Below are positions 23,087 to 29,882 of a stretch of DNA of 46,308 nt, one piece after another. This stretch comes from Sphingopyxis sp. (GTDB taxonomy: Bacteria; Pseudomonadota; Alphaproteobacteria; Sphingomonadales; Sphingomonadaceae). The stretch spans positions 1-46,308 of the forward strand of contig NZ_JAIBES010000085.1 of assembly GCF_019459305.1 (NCBI RefSeq). Direction: 5' to 3'. The notes beneath the pieces are model-generated. The model did no database searches. It saw nothing but the letters and a program-made list of their open reading frames with translations, and was not told where the DNA came from. How positions within the stretch are numbered: position 1 is the stretch's first letter; the number at the start of each line of letters is the position of its first letter. Position numbers and translations under genes: made by a program.

Positions 23087-23662
23087 ATGTTGGGGCGCTT
23101 TCTTGGCTTGGCCGCGATCATCGCGGCGGTGTCGATCGGCATGGCGGGCGTCGCCAGCCGTTCCACGGCCGGTGATGCCGTTGAAACGACAGCGGCGATT
23201 TCCGGCAATCACGACAATTGGACAACGCACAAGCTGCGCAAAGACCGCTCTGTGGCGGCGGCCGAGGCCGCGCGGAGTTCAGGTTCGTCGACGTCGTCGG
23301 GCGAGGCGCTGCTCAGTCGCTCGCGCGATTCGCATTTCTACGCCGATGCGGACATTGACGGCACCAACATTCGCGTGATGGTCGATAGCGGCGCGTCGAT
23401 CGTGGCGCTGACCCGGCGCGATGCCGAGGCGATCGGAATCGATGTCGATCGGCTGCCGGTCACCGGCACGGCGCGTACCGCCGGCGGGGACGTGCCGATG
23501 CGCACCGTTATGCTCGACAGCGTCGACATCGACGGGCTGGAAGTCCGACGAGTCGAAGCCGCGGTGGTCGACGCCGACATGGGCGTGTCGTTGCTCGGGC
23601 AAAGCTATCTGTCGCGGCTTGCCGCGGTGAATGTCGAGGGCGACACGATGACACTGCGCTGA
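23087..23662 (+). CDS. Retropepsin-like aspartic protease, membrane-anchored
   Basis: 191 residues of the TIGR02281/clan AA type. A hydrophobic N-terminal segment (5-22) anchors or exports it. A Ser-rich linker (about 60-75) precedes the single protease domain. The catalytic motif is DSGAS (100-104) after the strand IRVMV. A single active-site loop means it would work as a homodimer, like retropepsins. ATG 23087 was chosen over a longer open frame because it starts the membrane segment. Substrate unknown. Confidence 0.88.
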   Translation: MLGRFLGLAAIIAAVSIGMAGVASRSTAGDAVETTAAISGNHDNWTTHKLRKDRSVAAAEAARSSGSSTSSGEALLSRSRDSHFYADADIDGTNIRVMVDSGASIVALTRRDAEAIGIDVDRLPVTGTARTAGGDVPMRTVMLDSVDIDGLEVRRVEAAVVDADMGVSLLGQSYLSRLAAVNVEGDTMTLR

Positions 23663-23668
23663 GGCGCA

Positions 23669-23986
23669 CTACTTCGCCTTTTTGTCGATCAGCACCGCTT
23701 GCTGCCACCGGCTCGGCGCTTTGTCGGTACGATGGATGCACCCGGCCCAGCAACAGGGGCGCTTCTTCCCCTCGTGCAATTCCTCCACCGTCCGCTCGAT
23801 CCGGCGCGCTCGCGTTTTCGCCTGCTTGGCATCATCGACCCAGCAGATGAACTCGTTGCGCCCGAGTGGGGTCAGGCTTTCCCAGAGCACCAGCGTTTCG
23901 GGATCGGACACCAGCGCCGCCTGCATGTCATCGCCCGCGGTGTGGACGGTTCCGTGGGAAAAGGCCTTGGTCACGGCGTCATTCAA
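23669..23986 (-). CDS. YdeI/OmpD-associated family protein
   Basis: 105 residues. The core LTPLGRNEFICWVDDAKQAK and the following TRARRIERTVEEL, plus the basic RPCCWAGCIHR, match the YdeI/OmpD-associated family. CC and C residues could bind metal. No ATG or GTG lies upstream before a stop, so TTG 23986 is the likely start, with no ribosome site; an internal ATG (MQAAL) is another option. It converges on the protease (6 bp between stops) and is divergent from the hydrolase at 24061. Confidence 0.75.
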   Translation of the reverse strand: MNDAVTKAFSHGTVHTAGDDMQAALVSDPETLVLWESLTPLGRNEFICWVDDAKQAKTRARRIERTVEELHEGKKRPCCWAGCIHRTDKAPSRWQQAVLIDKKAK

Positions 23987-24060
23987 TATGTCGGTCGGCG
24001 AGACGGGTCAAATCGGCGCGGTGGCTTGCCATTTTGGTCCTATTTCCCCACATCACCGGG

Positions 24061-24732
24061 ATGAACGCTCCCAACCCTCCAATGCGCGCAGCGATCGTGC
24101 CGGTCACCGCTTTCCAGCAGAATTGCACCCTCTTGTGGTGCACCGAAACGAACAAGGCGGCCTTCGTCGATCCCGGTGGCGACCTTGACAAGCTGAAGGA
24201 CGCCGTGCGCCAGACGGGGGTCGAGGTCGAAAAGATTCTGGTGACCCACGGCCATATGGATCATTGCGGCCAAGCGGGGATGCTGGCGAAAGAACTGGGC
24301 GTGCCGATCGAAGGACCGCACGAGGACGACCGCTTCTGGATCGAAGCCTTTGCCGAAGACGGCGCACGCTTCGGCATGGTCGGCGAGGTGTTCGAGCCCG
24401 ACCGCTGGCTGGTCGATGGCGACACGGTCACCGTCGGCAATCTGGTCATCGACGTCATCCATTGCCCGGGTCACACGCCGGGGCATGTCGTGTTCCACCA
24501 TGCGCCGTCAAAGCTCGCGATAGTCGGCGACGTGATCTTTCAGGGGTCGATCGGCCGAACCGACTTTCCGCGCGGCAATCACCAGCAATTGCTCGATTCG
24601 ATCACGCAAAAGCTGTGGCCGCTCGGCGGCGACACGACCTTCCTGCCCGGGCACGGCGCGCACAGCAATTTCGCGCACGAACGGCGGACGAACCCGTTTG
24701 TCGGCGATATGGCGATCGGTACGGCTGGCTAA
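24061..24732 (+). CDS. Metallo-beta-lactamase-fold hydrolase, YcbL/glyoxalase II-like
   Basis: 223 residues. The metal motif THGHMDHCG gives H63, H65, D67 and H68. Later ligands lie in CPGHTPGHVVFH, VGDVIF and FLPGHG. Length and motifs match small glyoxalase II-like thiolesterases (YcbL type) without the C-terminal helical domain. It probably hydrolyses a thioester, but the substrate is not visible. ATG 24061 (MNAPNPPMRAAIVPV); an ATG eight codons later is possible. Confidence 0.92.
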   Translation: MNAPNPPMRAAIVPVTAFQQNCTLLWCTETNKAAFVDPGGDLDKLKDAVRQTGVEVEKILVTHGHMDHCGQAGMLAKELGVPIEGPHEDDRFWIEAFAEDGARFGMVGEVFEPDRWLVDGDTVTVGNLVIDVIHCPGHTPGHVVFHHAPSKLAIVGDVIFQGSIGRTDFPRGNHQQLLDSITQKLWPLGGDTTFLPGHGAHSNFAHERRTNPFVGDMAIGTAG

Positions 24733-24754
24733 ACTCGGTCGTCATTGCGAGCGT

Positions 24755-25195
24755 TTACTTCGGCGCCGCCACCGTCGTTTCCTCGATCTCGGTCGTCGTG
24801 ACACTCACCGGCGTCAGATAGACGATCGCCAGCGCGCCAAGCGCTAGCCCAAGCTGCGTCAGCATCGTAATGATCGTCCCGACCATCCGGCCCCACATCA
24901 TCCCGTCCATGCCGATCGCGTGCAGGATGCGCCCGACCAGATAGAGCGCGCCGACGCCCCACAGCCACATCGACGATCCCAGGCCGAGCTCTACAAGCGC
25001 CAGCAGGATCAGCACGAAGGCGGTGTTCTCGACAAAATTGCTGTGCGCGCGCATCCGACGCGTCACCAGTTCGTTGCCGCCGTCGCCGACGAAAACCTTT
25101 TCCTTGGTCCGCACGCGGCCGACGCGGATCGACAGCCACAGGTTGAGCAGCGCCGCTCCGGCGGCAATTGTCAGGCTGATCGGCAAGATTATCAT
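24755..25195 (-). CDS. MAPEG family membrane protein
   Basis: 146 residues with four predicted membrane helices. The MAPEG signature region is KEKVFVGDGGNELVTRRMRA followed by HSNFVENTAF. The family covers microsomal glutathione S-transferase-like proteins; the bacterial role is unclear. ATG 25195 has a GGGGGGA ribosome site six bases upstream. It converges with the hydrolase (22 bp between stops) and diverges from rpmF. Confidence 0.9.
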   Translation of the reverse strand: MIILPISLTIAAGAALLNLWLSIRVGRVRTKEKVFVGDGGNELVTRRMRAHSNFVENTAFVLILLALVELGLGSSMWLWGVGALYLVGRILHAIGMDGMMWGRMVGTIITMLTQLGLALGALAIVYLTPVSVTTTEIEETTVAAPK

Positions 25196-25520
25196 ATGCG
25201 TCCCCCCTTTTTGGCCGCGGCTGTTGTCGCTCGGCGCCGGACGTGGTGTGGCATCGCGCTGGGCGATCGGCAAGGGCGAGGCTCTTGCCTGCGCATTGTC
25301 ATCCACAGGGCTTGCCTTTGCGGGCAAAAACGCTATAGCCCCGCCCGATCCGGCACCCGACACCTTCTGGCGTTGAGGCACCCTTCGGCGGACGATTTTC
25401 TTGCTATAATACGGCGGGAACGAAGTTTCGCACGGCGGGCGGGCCAGTCATTTCCGGCAACGGGAGTGACAAATCCGGGTAGCCGATTCGTGACACACTA
25501 TTGAGAATGCAGGAAATAAC
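25196..25520. other. Non-coding gap between the MAPEG gene and rpmF
   Basis: 325 bp of divergent regulatory DNA. It contains a TTGCCT-N16-TATAGC promoter (25312-25339), a perfect TATAAT at 25405-25410 without a good -35 box, and a leader of up to about 170 nt before rpmF. No protein-like frame was accepted. Confidence 0.6.
25312..25339 (+). promoter_or_regulatory. Candidate promoter for rpmF-plsX-fabH
   Basis: TTGCCT (25312-25317), 16 bases, then TATAGC (25334-25339). The same layout (TTGCCT-N16-TATAGG) precedes aroQ. A second possible -10, TATAAT at 25405-25410, could mark a further start closer to the gene. Confidence 0.45.
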
Positions 25521-25700
25521 ATGGCCGTTCCCAAGCGAAAAACCTCGCCCTCGAAGCGCGGTATGCGTCGCAGCCACGACAGCCTGAAGGTTGAAGCCTT
25601 TCAGGAATGCCCGAACTGTGGCGAGCTGAAGCGCCCGCACAATCTTTGCAGTGCCTGTGGCCATTATAATGGCCGCGAAGTGGTGTCGGTCGGCGCCTGA
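25521..25700 (+). CDS. rpmF: 50S ribosomal protein L32
   Basis: 59 residues, normal length. The opening [20 protein letters not shown] is diagnostic. It has a zinc-ribbon [18 protein letters not shown] (C-x2-C and C-x2-C). ATG 25521 follows AGGAA. Start of the conserved rpmF-plsX-fabH block that couples ribosome and membrane-lipid genes; plsX begins 22 bp later. Confidence 0.98.
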   Translation: MAVPKRKTSPSKRGMRRSHDSLKVEAFQECPNCGELKRPHNLCSACGHYNGREVVSVGA

Positions 25701-25722
25701 CCCTTAGCCGGAGCGCAAATTG

Positions 25723-26757
25723 ATGGCATTGACACCGCGAATCGCGATTGATGCGATGGGCGGTGACGTCGGCGTGCGGATGATGCTCGCCGGCGCCGCC
25801 ATGGCGCGCCACAAGCACGACGGCCTGCGCTTCATCCTCGTGGGTGACGAGGTGCACATCAAGGCGGCGCTTGAGAACCACCCGAATTTGCGCGCGGCGT
25901 CGGACATCATCCACACCGACGGCGTGGTGACGGGTGAGGACAAGCCGAGCCAAGCGATCCGCAAGGCGAAAAGCACCTCGATGGGGCTGGCGATCGACGC
26001 GGTGAAACGCGGCGATGCCGGCGGTGCCGTGTCGGCAGGCAACACCGGCGCGCTGATGGCGATGGCCAAGCTGGCGTTGCGCACGATGCCGGGGATCGAC
26101 CGGCCGGCGCTCGCGGCGCTGCTGCCGACGTTGGGCGACAACGACGTCGTCATGCTCGACCTCGGCGCCAACACCGAATGCGATGCCACCAACCTCACCC
26201 AGTTTGCGGTGATGGGCGCCGCCTACGCGCGCACCGCGATGGGGCTCCAGCGCCCGCGCGTCGCGCTGCTCAACATCGGCACTGAAGAGCTGAAGGGTAC
26301 CGACGAGATTCGCGATGCCGCGGCGATGCTCCGCGCCGCGAAGGGGCTGCCGATGGAGTTTACCGGCTTTATCGAAGGCGACAAATTGTCGCGCGGTGAC
26401 GTGGATGTCATCGTCCATGACGGATTTTCGGGCAATATCGCGCTCAAGACGATCGAGGGGACGGCGCGTTTCGTCACCGACTTGCTGCGCCGCGCCTTCA
26501 CCAGCTCGACGCGTTCGAAGATCGGTTTCCTGATCTCGCGCCCAGCGACCGAGCTGCTGCGCCACCATCTCGACCCCAATAATCACAATGGCGCGGTGTT
26601 CCTGGGCCTAAATGGTGTCGTGTTGAAAAGTCATGGCAGTGCCGATGCCAAGGGGGTCGCCAACTGCGTCCACCTGTGCGCCGAGCTGATCGAAAAGGAC
26701 ATTACGCGGCAGGTGACCGACGATCTGGCGAATTTCCAGAGCGGTAACGCAGCATGA
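25723..26757 (+). CDS. plsX: Phosphate acyltransferase PlsX
   Basis: 344-residue soluble enzyme that makes acyl-phosphate from acyl-ACP for phospholipid synthesis. The opening [12 protein letters not shown] and the internal [23 protein letters not shown] and [15 protein letters not shown] motifs are characteristic. ATG 25723 was chosen; GGAG lies nine bases upstream. An adjacent TTG (25720) is less likely. Its TGA overlaps the fabH ATG by four bases (ATGA). Confidence 0.97.
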   Translation: MALTPRIAIDAMGGDVGVRMMLAGAAMARHKHDGLRFILVGDEVHIKAALENHPNLRAASDIIHTDGVVTGEDKPSQAIRKAKSTSMGLAIDAVKRGDAGGAVSAGNTGALMAMAKLALRTMPGIDRPALAALLPTLGDNDVVMLDLGANTECDATNLTQFAVMGAAYARTAMGLQRPRVALLNIGTEELKGTDEIRDAAAMLRAAKGLPMEFTGFIEGDKLSRGDVDVIVHDGFSGNIALKTIEGTARFVTDLLRRAFTSSTRSKIGFLISRPATELLRHHLDPNNHNGAVFLGLNGVVLKSHGSADAKGVANCVHLCAELIEKDITRQVTDDLANFQSGNAA

Positions 26758-27719
26758 CGTTGCGCGCGATTTTGGCGGGTACCGGGTCGGCGCTGCCGCG
26801 CAACCGCGTGTCGAACGCCGAACTGGCCGAGCGTGTCGACACCAGCGACGAATGGATCGTCGAGCGCACCGGCATCCGCTTCCGTCACATTGCCGAACCC
26901 GACGAGACGACCGCGACGCTGGGCGCCGCGGCCGCGCAGCAGGCAATGGCGGCGGCCGGACTCGAACCGTCGGACATCGGGCTAATCATCCTCGCCACCG
27001 CGACCCCCGACAATACGTTTCCGGCCAGCGCGACCAAGGTGCAGGCGCTGATCGGCGCCCCCGATTGTATCGCCTTCGACGTTGCCGCGGTCTGCTCGGG
27101 CTTTCTCTATGCGGTGTCGGTCGCCGACGCGATGCTGCGCACCGGTGCGGCCAAGCATGCGCTGGTGATCGGATCGGAAACCTTCAGCCGCATCCTCGAC
27201 TGGGAAGACCGCACCACCTGCGTCCTGTTCGGCGACGGCGCCGGCGCGGTGGTGCTGTCGGCGAGGGATGTCGATGACGATCAGGGCATATTGGCGACGC
27301 GGCTGCACGCCGAGGGCAAATATTCGGGCATGCTATATGTCGACGGCGGCCCTTCGACCACCGGCACCGTCGGCCATGTCCGCATGCAGGGCCGCGAAGT
27401 GTTCCGGCATGCCGTCACCAATCTGGCGTCGGTCTTGGGCGAAGTGATGGCCGATGTCGGCCTGTCGCCCGACCAGATCGACTGGGTGGTGCCGCATCAG
27501 GCGAACAAGCGGATCATCGACGCGACCGCCAAAAAGCTGGGACTGCCGTCCGAACGCGTCGTGCTGACCGTCGACCAGCATGCCAACACCTCGGCGGCAT
27601 CGGTGCCGCTGGCGCTCGACCTCGCGATACGCGACGGGCGGATCAAGCGCGGCGATCTGGTCGTGCTGGAAGCGATGGGCGGGGGCTTTACCTGGGGCGC
27701 CGCGGTCCTGCGCGTTTAG
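26754..27719 (+). CDS. fabH: Beta-ketoacyl-ACP synthase III
   Basis: 321 residues, full length. It condenses acetyl-CoA with malonyl-ACP to start fatty acid synthesis. The catalytic triad is intact: C114 ([10 protein letters not shown]), H248 (VPHQANKRI) and N278 ([10 protein letters not shown]). Four-base overlap with plsX implies translational coupling. With accB/accC in the same window, the substrates of both FabH and PlsX pathways are served, though in separate operons. Confidence 0.98.
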   Translation: MTLRAILAGTGSALPRNRVSNAELAERVDTSDEWIVERTGIRFRHIAEPDETTATLGAAAAQQAMAAAGLEPSDIGLIILATATPDNTFPASATKVQALIGAPDCIAFDVAAVCSGFLYAVSVADAMLRTGAAKHALVIGSETFSRILDWEDRTTCVLFGDGAGAVVLSARDVDDDQGILATRLHAEGKYSGMLYVDGGPSTTGTVGHVRMQGREVFRHAVTNLASVLGEVMADVGLSPDQIDWVVPHQANKRIIDATAKKLGLPSERVVLTVDQHANTSAASVPLALDLAIRDGRIKRGDLVVLEAMGGGFTWGAAVLRV

Positions 27720-27906
27720 GTTTGAAAGCGGGCCGGTGCCGCTTCCTCTCTTGGGACGTCGACTTCACCGCATTAACTCTTCGCTCCATCCGTTTCAGTT
27801 TGGCGGATTAATTCGCTTTTGTTACATAGGCGCACGGGACTCGTGACGGTGGGGGCTGTCCGGGACCGGTTCGACCAGTTTCGCTTTACGAGGGGGAGGG
27901 ACCATC

Positions 27907-28200
27907 ATGACCGCAGGGACGCTTACGCGAGCCGATATTGCGACGCGCATCAACCAGCAAATCGGGTTGTCGCGCAACGAATCGGCGACGATCGTCGAAT
28001 CGATTCTTGACCATATGTCCGACGCGCTAGCGGGCGGGCAAAATGTCAAAATCTCGGGCTTCGGCACCTTTGTCCTGCGCGACAAGGCGCAGCGGGTCGG
28101 GCGCAATCCCAAGACCGGCATCGAAGTGCCAATCCTGCCGCGCCGCGTGATGACCTTTCGCGCCAGCCAGACGATGCGAGCGCGCGTTGCCGGTAAATAA
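27907..28200 (+). CDS. ihfA: Integration host factor subunit alpha
   Basis: 97-residue HU/IHF-family DNA-bending protein; works as a heterodimer with IhfB. The DNA-binding arm region [20 protein letters not shown] and the [19 protein letters not shown] segment are typical of the alpha subunit. ATG 27907 follows a strong GGGGGAGGG site. The 187-bp gap after fabH holds a weak candidate promoter (TTGGCG at 27800, TACATA at 27823). merR follows 14 bp later. Confidence 0.95.
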   Translation: MTAGTLTRADIATRINQQIGLSRNESATIVESILDHMSDALAGGQNVKISGFGTFVLRDKAQRVGRNPKTGIEVPILPRRVMTFRASQTMRARVAGK

Positions 28201-28214
28201 TCCAGGCCTCGGCC

Positions 28215-28619
28215 ATGGTGGGGTTTGACGTGCCGGACGACACCGGCAAGGCTTCCGGCGCTATGCTCGCGATCGGCGAGCTGGCCGATCGGATCGGGGT
28301 GCCGACGCACGTCCTGCGCTATTGGGAAACGCGCTTTCCGCAACTGAAGCCGCTCCAGCGCTCGGGCCGCCGCCGCTATTACCGCGCCGAGGACGTCGCG
28401 CTGGCCGAGCGGATCCATCATTTGCTGCATGTGCAGGGGTTCACGGTCGAGGGCGCGCGCAAGGCGTTGTCGGAGGTGGGGGCGAGGGCTTCTGCGGCAC
28501 CAGCGGCCGAAATCCGCGCCGAGCGGACAGCGGGGGGGGGTGTGATAGGGCAGGCGCATGGCGTCCCGGTCGCAGCGCTCGTCTCGCTGCGCCAGCGATT
28601 GGCGGCGGCGTTGGATTGA
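28215..28619 (+). CDS. MerR family transcriptional regulator
   Basis: 134 residues. The winged helix-turn-helix is at about 17-85 (LAIGELADRIGVPTHVLRYW, then ETRFPQLKPLQRSGRRRYYR). The C-terminal part is short, Ala-rich, without the cysteines of metal-sensing MerR proteins. This small MerR protein next to ihfA is a conserved alphaproteobacterial arrangement; its ligand is unknown. It probably shares the ihfA transcript. Confidence 0.9.
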   Translation: MVGFDVPDDTGKASGAMLAIGELADRIGVPTHVLRYWETRFPQLKPLQRSGRRRYYRAEDVALAERIHHLLHVQGFTVEGARKALSEVGARASAAPAAEIRAERTAGGGVIGQAHGVPVAALVSLRQRLAAALD

Positions 28620-28651
28620 CGCGACTGGCATCGCGTATCAGCAAGTTCAAG

Positions 28652-28717
28652 AATGTCTGCTTGGGGGTGGGAGGCGGACGGTCAGCTTTCTGCTGAAACG
28701 GAACGATAGCGGACGTT
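28652..28717. repeat. Intergenic inverted repeat (AATGTCTGCT ... AGCGGACGTT)
   Basis: The arms AATGTCTGCT (28652-28661) and AGCGGACGTT (28708-28717) match at eight of ten pairs, around 46 bases. This AATGTCYGCT type of palindrome is familiar from sphingomonad intergenic DNA. It separates merR from the AT-richer GFA gene. Confidence 0.45.
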
Positions 28718-28765
28718 CTTACTGCCAAACACCCTGCCAAAAATTTACCTTCGAAATTAAGGTTA

Positions 28766-29161
28766 CTACGGGCGCTTCAATGAAACGCTCACCCAGGGCA
28801 TCCCTTCGTCCATTTGCTCTTCCGCCTGCGGCCAAAAGGATCTTGGAGCGTCGAAAACTCCGACATGCAAATGGATCATATCTGGCAAGTTCTCGCCCTG
28901 ATACGAGATCGTGGACCCGCATTTCTTGCAAAAGCCGCGGGTCACTCCGGGCGAAGATGAGAAGATGACAGGCTTTTCTGCCGTGAAAATAACTGATTCG
29001 ACGGCGTAATCTGCAAAGACAGCACATGGACCACCTGTATGTCTTCGGCAGCTATTACAGTGGCAGGCAACGATGCTGTCCGGCTCTCCAATAGCTTTGA
29101 TGCGGACCGCGCCACACAGGCATGCCCCCGTGTAAATCGCGTCAGGATTGAGTTCGCTCAT
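28766..29161 (-). CDS. GFA family (DUF636) zinc protein
   Basis: 131 residues. The GFA cysteine pattern is complete: C14 and C16 (GACLCGAVR), C33, C35 and C38 (CHCNSCRRHTGG), C78 and C81 (GFCKKCGST). The family includes glutathione-dependent formaldehyde-activating enzyme relatives; most members, this one included, have no proven activity. The gene is visibly AT-richer than its neighbours: three 60-base stretches I counted had 33, 32 and 28 G/C. With the flanking repeats, this suggests recent acquisition. Confidence 0.88.
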   Translation of the reverse strand: MSELNPDAIYTGACLCGAVRIKAIGEPDSIVACHCNSCRRHTGGPCAVFADYAVESVIFTAEKPVIFSSSPGVTRGFCKKCGSTISYQGENLPDMIHLHVGVFDAPRSFWPQAEEQMDEGMPWVSVSLKRP

Positions 29162-29237
29162 AGACTAGTTGTCGTATAGCAAGCTACGTCCGTCAACATC
29201 CGCAACTGGTCGTTTGCTGATGACGATGAGGAGATGG

Positions 29238-29266
29238 TCCTCCCCACGGCTTCGCTACAGGGAGGA
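29238..29266. repeat. Dispersed palindromic repeat (CCTCCCC ... GGGAGGA), copy 2
   Basis: Almost identical to the copy at 16609-16636: same CCTCCCC and GGGAGGA arms and a GGCTTCGCTAC centre with two changes. It lies between the divergent start of the GFA gene and the end of the phosphatase gene. Confidence 0.65.
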
Positions 29267-29273
29267 TGACCTG

Positions 29274-29825
29274 TCAGTCGTGATCCATCGCGGGCGCCAG
29301 CGTCGGGTCGAGGTCGCGGGGGCGGATGAAGGCGGCGAAGCGCGCCGTGTTGGTATCCAGATCGCGCCAGTCGGCGATGTCGATTTCGAGCCGCGCCAGC
29401 GCCGACGTCGGCAGCTTTTCCTCGACCTCGCCGCGCAGTACGTCGCCGCTCGTTTCGGGCACGAGCATCAGGATCAAATCCTCCAGCCCCGGATTATGCC
29501 CCGAAATCAGCAAATGCTCGGCATCGCGGCCGGTGTCACGGATGACGTCGATCAGCGTCGCGGCGGAGGCGAGATAGATGCGGCGGTCCCAATGCGGTTC
29601 GAGCGTGTCCAGGTCCGCAGCAGGCTGGAAGATGTCGAGCGTTTCGGTCACGCGCACCGCGGGCGAGGCGATGATGCGGTCGACGGGCAGCTTCTGACGC
29701 TTCAGCCATTGCCCGATGATTTCGGCGCCGCGCTGCCCGCGTTTGTTGATCGGGCGGTCGAAATCGCGCTCGACCTGGACATCCCAACCCGATTTGGCGT
29801 GGCGCAGGATCGTCAAACTCTTCAA
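29274..29825 (-). CDS. SixA-like histidine phosphatase
   Basis: 183 residues. The RHG-type motif is LRHAKSGW (R8, H9 phospho-acceptor) and the second histidine lies in LLISGHNPGLEDL. This is the SixA branch (RHAK), which removes phosphate from phosphohistidine or small phosphates; substrate here unknown. It lies 57 bp downstream of the helicase gene on the same strand, so the two may be cotranscribed. Confidence 0.9.
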   Translation of the reverse strand: MKSLTILRHAKSGWDVQVERDFDRPINKRGQRGAEIIGQWLKRQKLPVDRIIASPAVRVTETLDIFQPAADLDTLEPHWDRRIYLASAATLIDVIRDTGRDAEHLLISGHNPGLEDLILMLVPETSGDVLRGEVEEKLPTSALARLEIDIADWRDLDTNTARFAAFIRPRDLDPTLAPAMDHD

Positions 29826-29882
29826 AATCTTCCCCCGCGCCTTTGCGCTTATGCCGTCGTTCGGGAGCCTTGTGCCGCAATC

